DNA from: Algoriphagus vanfongensis DSM 17529
GTDB taxonomy: Bacteria > Bacteroidota > Bacteroidia > Cytophagales > Cyclobacteriaceae
Reading direction: 5' to 3'
Length of the DNA: 48,541 bases
Assembly: GCF_000429465.1 (NCBI RefSeq)
Contig: NZ_AUBX01000003.1
Span: forward strand, 1-48,541
Shown here: piece by piece, positions 9,325 through 16,249 of the stretch
Layout: every line of letters starts with the position of its first letter
Position numbering within the stretch: the first letter of the stretch is position 1
Position numbers and translations under genes: made by a program
Notes under the pieces: generated by a model
Database searches by the model: none
What the model saw: the letters and a program-made list of their open reading frames with translations, nothing else
Told to the model about the DNA's origin: nothing

Positions 9325-9711
9325 GTATATGCTGTAAAGCCAAAGGGCTTTTTTAAAATCAAAAGAAAAGCGACAAATTAACTTACATGCAAAAATCTAC
9401 GCATGTCTCCATTGCTTAATTCATCGCCTCAATTCTTCCCAAGCCTTCTGCTTGGATTTAATAGGTTTGAGAGTTCACATCACATCTTCCGACTGCATTT
9501 GTGAATTCGATGGTTCAAAATTAACAATACGAGCTATTTATTAAAATTATGACAACATAAATCTACTATTTTTTCATTTTTTTTATAAAATGAGGCAATT
9601 GATTAAAAAATAGAAAACAAAACTTCCTAAATTAAGCCTATGATTGCGGATTTTGCAATCACCAAAAATCAAATTTGGAATACCTGAACATGTGCCCAAG
9701 TAAATTTTGGG
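9325..9711. other. AT-rich gene-free spacer between the two tRNA-like RNAs
   Basis: No credible coding frame. It holds several small hairpins: aaagcc/ggcttt followed by a T-run on the plus strand (9336-9353), acatgc/gcatgt (9385-9406), ccaagc/gcttgg (9439-9455) and gattgc/gcaatc (9642-9660). A minus-strand -7 match TAATTTTG lies at 9516-9523 with no -33 TTG at the right distance; it would give copy 1 a leader of about 185 nt. The promoter of copy 1 therefore remains unplaced. Confidence 0.5.
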
Positions 9712-9747
9712 CATAAAAAAAACCATGAAACAAAATTTCATGGTTTT
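9712..9747 (-). terminator. Rho-independent terminator of tRNA-like RNA copy 2
   Basis: A 12-bp perfect stem (aaaaccatgaaa 9719-9730, tttcatggtttt 9736-9747) with a 5-nt loop, followed in the minus direction by a run of T. It lies 32 nt downstream of the acceptor stem of copy 2. A second inverted repeat (tgcccaa/ttgggca, about 9692-9713) follows directly. Confidence 0.8.
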
Positions 9748-9779
9748 AGTCAATTAACAATAAACCCAAAATAACCTGC

Positions 9780-9904
9780 TGTAGGAGAAGGATTCGAACC
9801 TCCACGGAGTAGTTAGGCAAATTTACGAGCTCGCTAAAATGCTTTATCCCAGATTCCCCACCCCCGAGACAGGAGGGCTTGTCTGCCAATTTCAACATCC
9901 TACA
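9780..9904 (-). ncRNA. tRNA-like RNA with giant variable arm, copy 2
   Basis: A paralogue of the RNA at 9186-9324, in the same orientation. The first 49 nt (acceptor 5' strand, D-arm, anticodon arm and the GGGG that starts the variable arm) are identical, as is nearly all of the 3' T-arm/acceptor part apart from one base near 9810. The extra region between anticodon and T arms is about 57 nt. It keeps the blocks GGGATAAAGCA and TTGCCTAACT but has a different apical segment (9820-9839), which still folds: TTTA-(G)-CG, loop AGCT, CG-TAAA. It lacks the palindrome inserted in copy 1. The anticodon position again reads GTC (9868-9870). Its length is 125 nt. A good promoter lies upstream and a strong terminator downstream, so it is probably a separate transcript. 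Function unknown; ordinary decoding as tRNA-Asp is doubtful because the loop has U37 and the variable arm is huge. Confidence 0.65.
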
Positions 9905-9960
9905 GTATCACTGTTTTCAATTTTGAGAAGCAAACCGTCTGTGAGCTTCAATTGATATTT

Positions 9961-9992
9961 CAAATATACGCTCACTTTTCCCTTTTTTACAA
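9961..9992 (-). promoter_or_regulatory. Bacteroidota-type promoter for tRNA-like RNA copy 2
   Basis: On the minus strand TATATTTG (9961-9968) matches the -7 consensus TAnnTTTG exactly, and a TTG (9990-9992) sits 21 nt upstream, the expected -33 spacing. Transcription would begin near 9954, about 50 nt before the acceptor stem. Confidence 0.6.
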
Positions 9993-10196
9993 ATAATTCA
10001 AAAAAAATATTATTTTTTTACAGATAAATTAATGAAATCGATTGAGAACTAACATATCGTCAAAATTATTAAAATAAATAGCCTTGATTTTACGAATTTG
10101 CTAATAAAGCCGATTGAATATTTGTTTTTATCAATAATTCAATCGTTTAATTACTAAATCCACACATTTTGACGCGTTTTTTTAGACAAAAAGAAA
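9993..10196. other. Gene-free AT-rich region with inverted repeat downstream of rluD
   Basis: No coding frame. A 9-bp inverted repeat, cgattgaat (10111-10119) and attcaatcg (10137-10145), encloses a 17-nt loop. It lies downstream of rluD but lacks a clear T-run, so I do not call it a terminator. Confidence 0.4.
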
Positions 10197-11231
10197 TCAA
10201 TCTATCTGAACATATCCTTCCCATTTATCCAAAACAGACTGGAAATCCTTGGGCAATTCGGATTCAAAAAAGAGATTATTCTGTGTTTTGGGATGAATAA
10301 AGCCCAAAGATTTGGCATGAAGCCCTTGCCGCGGCATTAAATCAAAACAATTCTGAACGAAAGTTTTATACTTCGAAAACTGGGTGCCTTTCCTGATTTT
10401 ATCCCCTCCATACATGGAGTCATTGAATAGTGGATGCCCTAAAAATCTCATATGCGCCCGAATCTGATGAGTACGCCCTGTCTCCAGATTGCACTGAATC
10501 AAACTGACATAGCGAAGCCTCTTTAAAACCTTCCAATGTGTCACAGCATGTTTTCCATAGGAACCATCCGGATAGACATCCATCACTTTTCTATCCTTTG
10601 CACTTCTACCCACATGTCCAGTGATCGTACCCTCATCCTCCTCAGGCTCTCCCCACACCAGCGCATAATAGGTGCGCTCGATAGTGTGATGGTAAAACTG
10701 GGCCGCAAGTTTGGTCATTGCATCTTCTGATTTGGCGATTACTAATAAACCTGAAGTATCCTTGTCTATCCGATGGACCAAACCAGGCCTTCCTTCATTG
10801 CCCGCCATTTCGGGAAGATGTTGAAAATGATACACCAAGCCATTGACCAGAGTGCCTGACCAATTACCATGAGCCGGATGCACCACCATACCCGCAGGCT
10901 TGTTGACCACCAGCAATTCTGAATCTTCGTAGACGATATCTAAAGGAATATCCTCTGCTAGTACCTCTGTCTCTCGAGGTGGCTTGGTCAGCATCACCTT
11001 GATCTCGTCAAATGGCTTGATCTTATAGTTGGACTTGGTAGCCTTTCCATTGACTAGCACTCCGCCGGAGTCTATTGCCTGCTGCACTTTATTGCGAGTG
11101 GCATTGGCTACTTTTTCAGTCAAAAACTTATCGATTCGCATCAGAGTTTGACCTTTGTCCACGTGGATCTTGTGGTGCTCATAAAGCTCCAATTCCTCCT
11201 CATCGAATTCCTCTTCTGGCTGACTGTTCAT
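10197..11231 (-). CDS. rluD: RluD-family 23S rRNA pseudouridine synthase
   Basis: A 344-residue RluA/RluD-family enzyme. An acidic N-terminal tail (EEEFDEEELELYE) precedes an S4 RNA-binding domain (about residues 25-90, MRIDKFLTEKVANATRNKVQ). The catalytic domain carries the signature HRIDKDTSGLLVIAK near residue 155, whose first Asp is the nucleophile, and GRTHQIRAHM farther on. In the family RluD modifies uridines in helix 69 of 23S rRNA (1911, 1915 and 1917 in E. coli numbering); the exact sites here are inferred. It is divergent from the PLP-enzyme gene with a 54-bp gap. Confidence 0.9.
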   Translation of the reverse strand: MNSQPEEEFDEEELELYEHHKIHVDKGQTLMRIDKFLTEKVANATRNKVQQAIDSGGVLVNGKATKSNYKIKPFDEIKVMLTKPPRETEVLAEDIPLDIVYEDSELLVVNKPAGMVVHPAHGNWSGTLVNGLVYHFQHLPEMAGNEGRPGLVHRIDKDTSGLLVIAKSEDAMTKLAAQFYHHTIERTYYALVWGEPEEDEGTITGHVGRSAKDRKVMDVYPDGSYGKHAVTHWKVLKRLRYVSLIQCNLETGRTHQIRAHMRFLGHPLFNDSMYGGDKIRKGTQFSKYKTFVQNCFDLMPRQGLHAKSLGFIHPKTQNNLFFESELPKDFQSVLDKWEGYVQID

Positions 11232-11235
11232 GCCA

Positions 11236-11268
11236 CAAAAATAAGAGGATAGCGATTAGTTTTTGCAA
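11236..11268 (-). promoter_or_regulatory. Putative rluD promoter
   Basis: On the minus strand TATTTTTG (11236-11243) fits TAnnTTTG, and TTG (11266-11268) lies 22 nt upstream. The -7 element is only 4 nt from the annotated ATG, which implies a leaderless or nearly leaderless mRNA, or a start farther in. Confidence 0.4.
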
Positions 11269-11285
11269 AAGCTTAAATTTCCACC

Positions 11286-12209
11286 ATGATTCAGGCCGCC
11301 CCCATCATCAATCAAGTGCTGGACCATCCTCTTTTGGAACAAAAAGGGATAGAATTCGCAGTCAAAAGACTGGATCTGATCCATCCTCTTGTCTCTGGTA
11401 ATAAATTTTACAAACTCAAATACAATCTCCTCCAAGCCAAAGCTCAAGACTCTAAAACCGTTCTGACTTTTGGCGGCGCCTATTCCAACCACATTCAGGC
11501 CACAGCTGCTGCCTGTCGGCTACTAGGACTTGATTCTATCGGGCTTATTAGAGGTGAGGAAACTCTTCCACTCAATCCCACTTTGGCTTTTGCTCAAAAT
11601 CATGGAATGAAACTCGCTTATCTCAGCAGAGGCGATTATCGAAAAAAGAAAGAAAGCCAGTTTCTGGCTGATCTTCAGAACCAATTTCCAAACACCTTCA
11701 TCATCCCAGAAGGAGGCACAAATGAATGGGCTATCCAAGGGACTGCTGAAATTTTGGGAGCCGAAGACAGCAAATTTTCGCACATTATAGCTCCTATCGG
11801 CACGGGAGGCACATTTGCTGGCTTGGTTCAAAGCTTGTCTCCTGAGCAGAAAGCAATTGGTATCTCTTCGCTCAAGGGAAATTTCATCATAGATGAGGTA
11901 CGGCAGATTCTTCAAGAAACAGGCGAATTCCCAAACACTACCTGGACCGTATTCACAAACTACCACTTTGGCGGCTATGCCAAATACACACAGGCTTTGA
12001 TTGATTTTATTTGGGATTTTCACCGATCATTCGGCATCGTATTGGACCCTATCTATACCGGAAAAATGATGTATGGTCTATGGGAACTGATCCAACAGGA
12101 CTACTTTCCTCCCGGTTCAAAAGTCCTTGCTGTCCACACAGGAGGTATTCAAGGAAACAAAGGTTTTTTTGAAAGAACTCAAATCAGTCTCCCACTTCCT
12201 TCCAGGTAA
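11286..12209 (+). CDS. ACC deaminase / D-cysteine desulfhydrase family PLP enzyme
   Basis: A 307-residue fold-type II PLP enzyme. The motif SGNKFYKLKYNL near residue 40 carries the Schiff-base lysine region, GGAYSNH near residue 63 supplies the Ser/Asn/His that hold the substrate carboxylate, and IGTGGTFAGL near residue 173 is the glycine loop that binds the PLP phosphate. The family splits 1-aminocyclopropane-1-carboxylate or breaks D-cysteine to pyruvate, H2S and ammonia; sequence alone does not decide which. In non-plant-associated Bacteroidota the D-cysteine desulfhydrase role seems likelier (inference). It stands alone, divergent from rluD and convergent with the AlbA_2 gene; no terminator was seen between 12210 and 12268. 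Confidence 0.8.
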   Translation: MIQAAPIINQVLDHPLLEQKGIEFAVKRLDLIHPLVSGNKFYKLKYNLLQAKAQDSKTVLTFGGAYSNHIQATAAACRLLGLDSIGLIRGEETLPLNPTLAFAQNHGMKLAYLSRGDYRKKKESQFLADLQNQFPNTFIIPEGGTNEWAIQGTAEILGAEDSKFSHIIAPIGTGGTFAGLVQSLSPEQKAIGISSLKGNFIIDEVRQILQETGEFPNTTWTVFTNYHFGGYAKYTQALIDFIWDFHRSFGIVLDPIYTGKMMYGLWELIQQDYFPPGSKVLAVHTGGIQGNKGFFERTQISLPLPSR

Positions 12210-12268
12210 GTAACCTGTTATTGCTACGGCTCCTCAGGACTTGTAATCCCGAATAGCCTAAACCCAAA

Positions 12269-12913
12269 TCAAACTCTCGTCTCTTTCAAGGTGAAAAAAT
12301 CCTCTGATTCCTGCGGATGGATTTCTAAGACATTAGCAAGCGTCAGCCTGATCAATGTCCGACTAGCCAAAAATCGCGGTAATTTAGCCTGCTTCGCATA
12401 ACTTTTCACAGTGATCTTTCCCCACTCAGCCAAAAGCTTCATCAAAACCTCTTCCTTTTGACCATAAGTGAATACCACATCAGCTTGATTTCTGGACTTT
12501 TTCAGAATCTCCCAAATCTCCTTGCTGGCTTGGACTGTCCTATCCGCCACTCTGACATAGGATTTCTTCCGGTTTTCTTCCCATAAAAAATGAGGTCCTG
12601 TATCACTGCGAGAGATCTGAAAAATGGCAACTCCCTTTTTCTCATTGAGCTGAAGTGTTTCAAGATCATACTCCAGCGGGGGAAAAATCAACGCGCTGAT
12701 AGCTTTTTCCATGACGTAAATCTCCTCCTCTATATAACGCTGCCCGCTGACAGTCCCATCATCATCTACTCCGATCAACAAATATCCTCCAGCAGTGTTG
12801 GCCAGAGCTATCAGCTCCCGCACTATTTTTTCTGGAAAGGCGGCTTTCTTTTTAAACTCCAGCCGGAGCCCTTCCCCCTGAGAAGCCAAAATCTTCAATT
12901 CTCGCAATGTCAT
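12269..12913 (-). CDS. AlbA_2 (Schlafen-type) putative nucleic-acid-binding protein
   Basis: A 214-residue protein. Residues about 10-120 match the AlbA_2 domain: LRLEFKKKAAFPEKIVRELI, then ALANTAGGYLLIGVDDDG. This domain occurs in putative transcription regulators and Schlafen proteins and is thought to bind nucleic acid. The last 70 residues look like a winged helix (LLAEWGKITVKSYAKQAKL). It starts 9 nt after the uvrB stop on the same strand, so the two are probably co-transcribed. A role with UvrB is only suggested by this arrangement; the molecular target is unknown. Confidence 0.75.
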   Translation of the reverse strand: MTLRELKILASQGEGLRLEFKKKAAFPEKIVRELIALANTAGGYLLIGVDDDGTVSGQRYIEEEIYVMEKAISALIFPPLEYDLETLQLNEKKGVAIFQISRSDTGPHFLWEENRKKSYVRVADRTVQASKEIWEILKKSRNQADVVFTYGQKEEVLMKLLAEWGKITVKSYAKQAKLPRFLASRTLIRLTLANVLEIHPQESEDFFTLKETRV

Positions 12914-12922
12914 GATCTGCCA

Positions 12923-14965
12923 TCAGTTTCCCAGTCCCCTATTCATTTCTTCCAAACGAGATTTTTGAGCTTGCCACTCATCGCGAAGTCGTGCTGCTTC
13001 CATGAAGTTGAGTTCTTTGGCAGCTTTTTCCATTTGCTTTTGGGTTTGCACGATGAGCTTTTCCAATTTGTCTTTGCTTAAATACTGCACTACAGGATCT
13101 GCAGCAAGTACTGCCTCGCCTGGCATCGGCTCCGCATAGACTTTTGGATTCTTCTTGGAATCTGCCACGCTGGTCTGCCCCATGATCTTGTCTCTGGATT
13201 TGATGACAGTAGTCGGCGTGATACCATGCTCCTCATTGTAGGCCATCTGCAGGGCTCTTCTTCGTTTGGTCTCATCGATTGCCATCTGCATGGAATCTGT
13301 GATTTTATCCGCATACATGATCACACGCCCTTCAGAGTTTCGGGCAGCCCGACCAATCGTCTGAACGAGACTTCGCTCATTCCGAAGAAAACCTTCTTTA
13401 TCCGCATCCAAAATCGCAACCAAAGATACCTCAGGCAGATCCAATCCTTCCCGTAGCAAATTGACTCCTACCAAGACGTCAAAAACTCCCAATCTCAATT
13501 CTCTAAGAATCTCAACCCGGTCCAATGTCTTCACTTCCGAGTGTATATACCGGGACTTCACTCCGGCTCTTTCCAAGTATTTCTGCAACTCCTCAGCCAT
13601 CCTTTTGGTCAAAGTAGTCACCAAAACTCTCGCCTCTGATTTGATAGTTTGATCGATTTCTTCCAGCAAATCATCAATTTGATTTTGACTAGGTCTCACT
13701 TCGATGGTCGGATCCAGCAAGCCTGTTGGCCTGATAATCTGCTCCACGACTACACCTTCTGTCAAAGCCAATTCGTAATCAGCTGGCGTCGCAGAAACAT
13801 AAACCACCTGATTAGTCAGATCTTCAAATTCATCAAACTTCAATGGCCTATTGTCCAATGCAGAAGGAAGTCTAAACCCAAAATCCACCAGATTGACCTT
13901 TCTCGACCTATCGCCTCCCCACATCGCCCTCACTTGAGGTACTGTGACGTGACTCTCATCTATCACCAACAAGAAGTCATCCGGAAAGTAATCCAATAAG
14001 CAGAAGGGTCTCATCCCAGGTTGCCTTCTGTCGAAATACCTGGAGTAATTTTCCACACCAGAGCAGTACCCCAGCTCACGAATCATCTCTAGATCAAATT
14101 CCGTCCGCTCCTGTAAGCGCTTGGCTTCCATGAATTTCCCTTCTTTTTCGAAGAAATTCACCTGAGCCACCATGTCATCCTGGATCTCCTTGATAGCTAC
14201 CTGAAGGGTATCCTTGCCAGTGACGAATAGATTGGCTGGAAAAATAGATATGATTTTCTCATCATTGAGCTTTTTGCCACTCCTGGGATCGATTCGCTGG
14301 ATCGCTTCAATCTCATCTCCCCAAAAGAAAATCCTATATCCCCAGTCTGCATAAGCCACAAAAATATCTACTGTATCTCCTTTGACCCGAAAAGTCCCAT
14401 GGGTCAGCTCTTGCTGCGTCCTCGAATAAAGGATATCCACCAGTTTGAAAAGCAACTGGTTTCGGGGAATTCGATCTCCTTCCTGAAGACGGATCACATT
14501 CTTACCAAATTCCTCTGGATTTCCAATCCCATAAATACAGCTCACAGAGGCTACTACCACTACATCCCTTCTCCCTGTCAATAAGGCCGAGGTGGCACTC
14601 AACCTCAGTTTTTCTATCTCCTCATTGATCGAAAGATCTTTTTCTATATAGGTACCCGAACTGGGAATAAATGCCTCAGGCTGATAATAATCGTAATACG
14701 AGATGAAATATTCGACGGCATTTTCAGGAAAAAACTGCTTGAATTCACCATAAAGCTGAGCCGCCAGAGTCTTATTATGACTCAGTATCAAGGTTGGCTT
14801 TTGTACCTCCTGAATCAAATTTGCAACGGTGAAAGTCTTACCAGAACCTGTCACACCCAGTAGTACCTGCGCTTTTTCACCTGCATTGACCCCCTCCGCC
14901 AGTTGTTTGATGGCTGCTGGCTGATCCCCTGTAGGCTGAAAATCTGATGTTAGTTTGAAATCCAT
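12923..14965 (-). CDS. uvrB: Excinuclease ABC subunit UvrB
   Basis: A 680-residue, full-length UvrB, the damage-verifying helicase-like subunit of nucleotide excision repair. Visible signatures: Walker [11 protein letters not shown] (about residues 38-47), the beta-hairpin region [10 protein letters not shown] (about 92-101), motif [11 protein letters not shown] (near 337), motif [11 protein letters not shown] (near 544) and the C-terminal UVR motif with [12 protein letters not shown] (about 640-675), which contacts UvrC. The start [19 protein letters not shown] matches the normal N-terminus of the family. It is first in a probable two-gene operon with the AlbA_2 gene. No LexA-type box was recognised upstream. 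Confidence 0.97.
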   Translation of the reverse strand: MDFKLTSDFQPTGDQPAAIKQLAEGVNAGEKAQVLLGVTGSGKTFTVANLIQEVQKPTLILSHNKTLAAQLYGEFKQFFPENAVEYFISYYDYYQPEAFIPSSGTYIEKDLSINEEIEKLRLSATSALLTGRRDVVVVASVSCIYGIGNPEEFGKNVIRLQEGDRIPRNQLLFKLVDILYSRTQQELTHGTFRVKGDTVDIFVAYADWGYRIFFWGDEIEAIQRIDPRSGKKLNDEKIISIFPANLFVTGKDTLQVAIKEIQDDMVAQVNFFEKEGKFMEAKRLQERTEFDLEMIRELGYCSGVENYSRYFDRRQPGMRPFCLLDYFPDDFLLVIDESHVTVPQVRAMWGGDRSRKVNLVDFGFRLPSALDNRPLKFDEFEDLTNQVVYVSATPADYELALTEGVVVEQIIRPTGLLDPTIEVRPSQNQIDDLLEEIDQTIKSEARVLVTTLTKRMAEELQKYLERAGVKSRYIHSEVKTLDRVEILRELRLGVFDVLVGVNLLREGLDLPEVSLVAILDADKEGFLRNERSLVQTIGRAARNSEGRVIMYADKITDSMQMAIDETKRRRALQMAYNEEHGITPTTVIKSRDKIMGQTSVADSKKNPKVYAEPMPGEAVLAADPVVQYLSKDKLEKLIVQTQKQMEKAAKELNFMEAARLRDEWQAQKSRLEEMNRGLGN

Positions 14966-15024
14966 AAGTATAGTCCAGTAGAGGAAACGTCAAGGCCCGG
15001 CCGATAAGTTTCGCAAGTGTGAGA

Positions 15025-16215
15025 TTAAGCCACTACGGGCTTGTATTTTTCAATATTGTAATAGAGATAATTGGTTCGGAGAATCAAGACTAACAAAATG
15101 GGAATCAAACTCGGATGAAATGACTGCCATCCCAAAATCCAGAAGACCACCGCTGCATCCGCCAAAATCAAAGCAGCCAACAAGTATTTTTTCACCCAGG
15201 GTTTCAGGCTCTTTTTCATGAGAGCAATGGCCAAAACTAAATGCCCTGGGAAAGCCCAAAGAATATTCCAGTTCCACTGAGTAGCACTATGCACAGTCGC
15301 AAACCACAACAGCATCACGACGATACCTAAAATGCCCAAAATCCCAAAAAGAGCGATATCAAAGCCTATGAAGAGCTTTTTCTTTTTGAATCCGAAAAAT
15401 GTAATTACTGTAAATACTACCGCTATGAGCCAAAACATCCAATAAGGATTCAATGGGTTCATGGACATATTGGCTCTGGGAAAATCCAAAATTACAGAAG
15501 ACTCCTTGACCAAAGGCCTGGTAGGACCATCCCCCTGAATTTCAGCTCTGGCAAAAGCCTGCTCCATGTAATCAGGCAAAAACTGCTCTTCTTGGGGATT
15601 GGCATCCCGATCGATCACAGCACCCAGCGCCACATCTATTCCCAAATCTGCCCAAGGCATCTGCAGCACATATTCATCGATCAGGTTCCTAAATGTCTTT
15701 TCTTCCTCCTCCCTTTGCTCATCATGCCAGACTAGCTTATCTCCAAGCACCAAGTCCATAGCATCCCGTATTCGGGTGGCACAGTTGTCAAAAAAGAAAT
15801 CGTAGCGGTAATACCTGCGCTCCGGCATATAATTCACCTGTAAAAATTCCGTCATGTACTTTTGCTGCTCGATTGAAAGATCCAGTACCTGCTCCCTTAC
15901 AGATCTCTTTTCCGCATTGTAAGTAGCAATAAAATCCGCATAGGAACTGACGCTAAGCATATAATCCAGTTTTCCCGCTGCAAACTTCCCATAGAAATTA
16001 GGCGTGTTGAAATTGAACGTGCCATAGTTGAAAACATAATCCGTACCTCCAATCGGATCCAAAACCCGAATCGCGCTATGTCCAAAGGCCATGTAGAGCT
16101 CATCCCCGGGGTCACATGTCAAAAGACTGACTCGATACAGCTGAGCCTGTGCCACGCCACAACACGCTATTGCACAGACAATTAACAAGGAAAACAGTTT
16201 CTTTTTAAAAGACAT
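15025..16215 (-). CDS. DUF4105 / Lnb N-terminal-domain membrane protein
   Basis: A 396-residue protein. A signal peptide (MSFKKKLFSLLIVCAIACCGVAQAQ) leads to a periplasmic domain of about 220 residues with the DUF4105 signatures AFGHSAIRV, FNYGTFNF and FFFDNCATRIRD. The conserved His and Cys suggest a papain-like (NlpC/P60-related) catalytic site. Residues about 255-390 hold roughly five hydrophobic segments. DUF4105 is now linked to the Lnb family, reported as the lipoprotein N-acyltransferase of Bacteroides; that function is transferred by family and is inference here. It is divergent from the T9SS protein gene with a 34-bp gap. Confidence 0.75.
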   Translation of the reverse strand: MSFKKKLFSLLIVCAIACCGVAQAQLYRVSLLTCDPGDELYMAFGHSAIRVLDPIGGTDYVFNYGTFNFNTPNFYGKFAAGKLDYMLSVSSYADFIATYNAEKRSVREQVLDLSIEQQKYMTEFLQVNYMPERRYYRYDFFFDNCATRIRDAMDLVLGDKLVWHDEQREEEEKTFRNLIDEYVLQMPWADLGIDVALGAVIDRDANPQEEQFLPDYMEQAFARAEIQGDGPTRPLVKESSVILDFPRANMSMNPLNPYWMFWLIAVVFTVITFFGFKKKKLFIGFDIALFGILGILGIVVMLLWFATVHSATQWNWNILWAFPGHLVLAIALMKKSLKPWVKKYLLAALILADAAVVFWILGWQSFHPSLIPILLVLILRTNYLYYNIEKYKPVVA

Positions 16216-16249
16216 TTCGTTAACTTCAACTACTTTTCAAACTACTTTT

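Noticed and set aside
9186..9904. Ordinary tRNA-Asp or tRNA-Leu genes
   Set aside because: The variable region is 57-71 nt, position 37 is a pyrimidine, and body and anticodon classes disagree; a standard tRNA label would hide these facts.
9186..9904. tmRNA (ssrA) or integron attC sites
   Set aside because: tmRNA lacks a full D-arm and anticodon arm and has a tag-peptide frame, neither of which fits; attC sites do not carry canonical tRNA D- and T-loops and no integrase is present.
9186..9904. CRISPR repeat pair
   Set aside because: Only two long units 455 bp apart, no short regular spacers and no cas gene.
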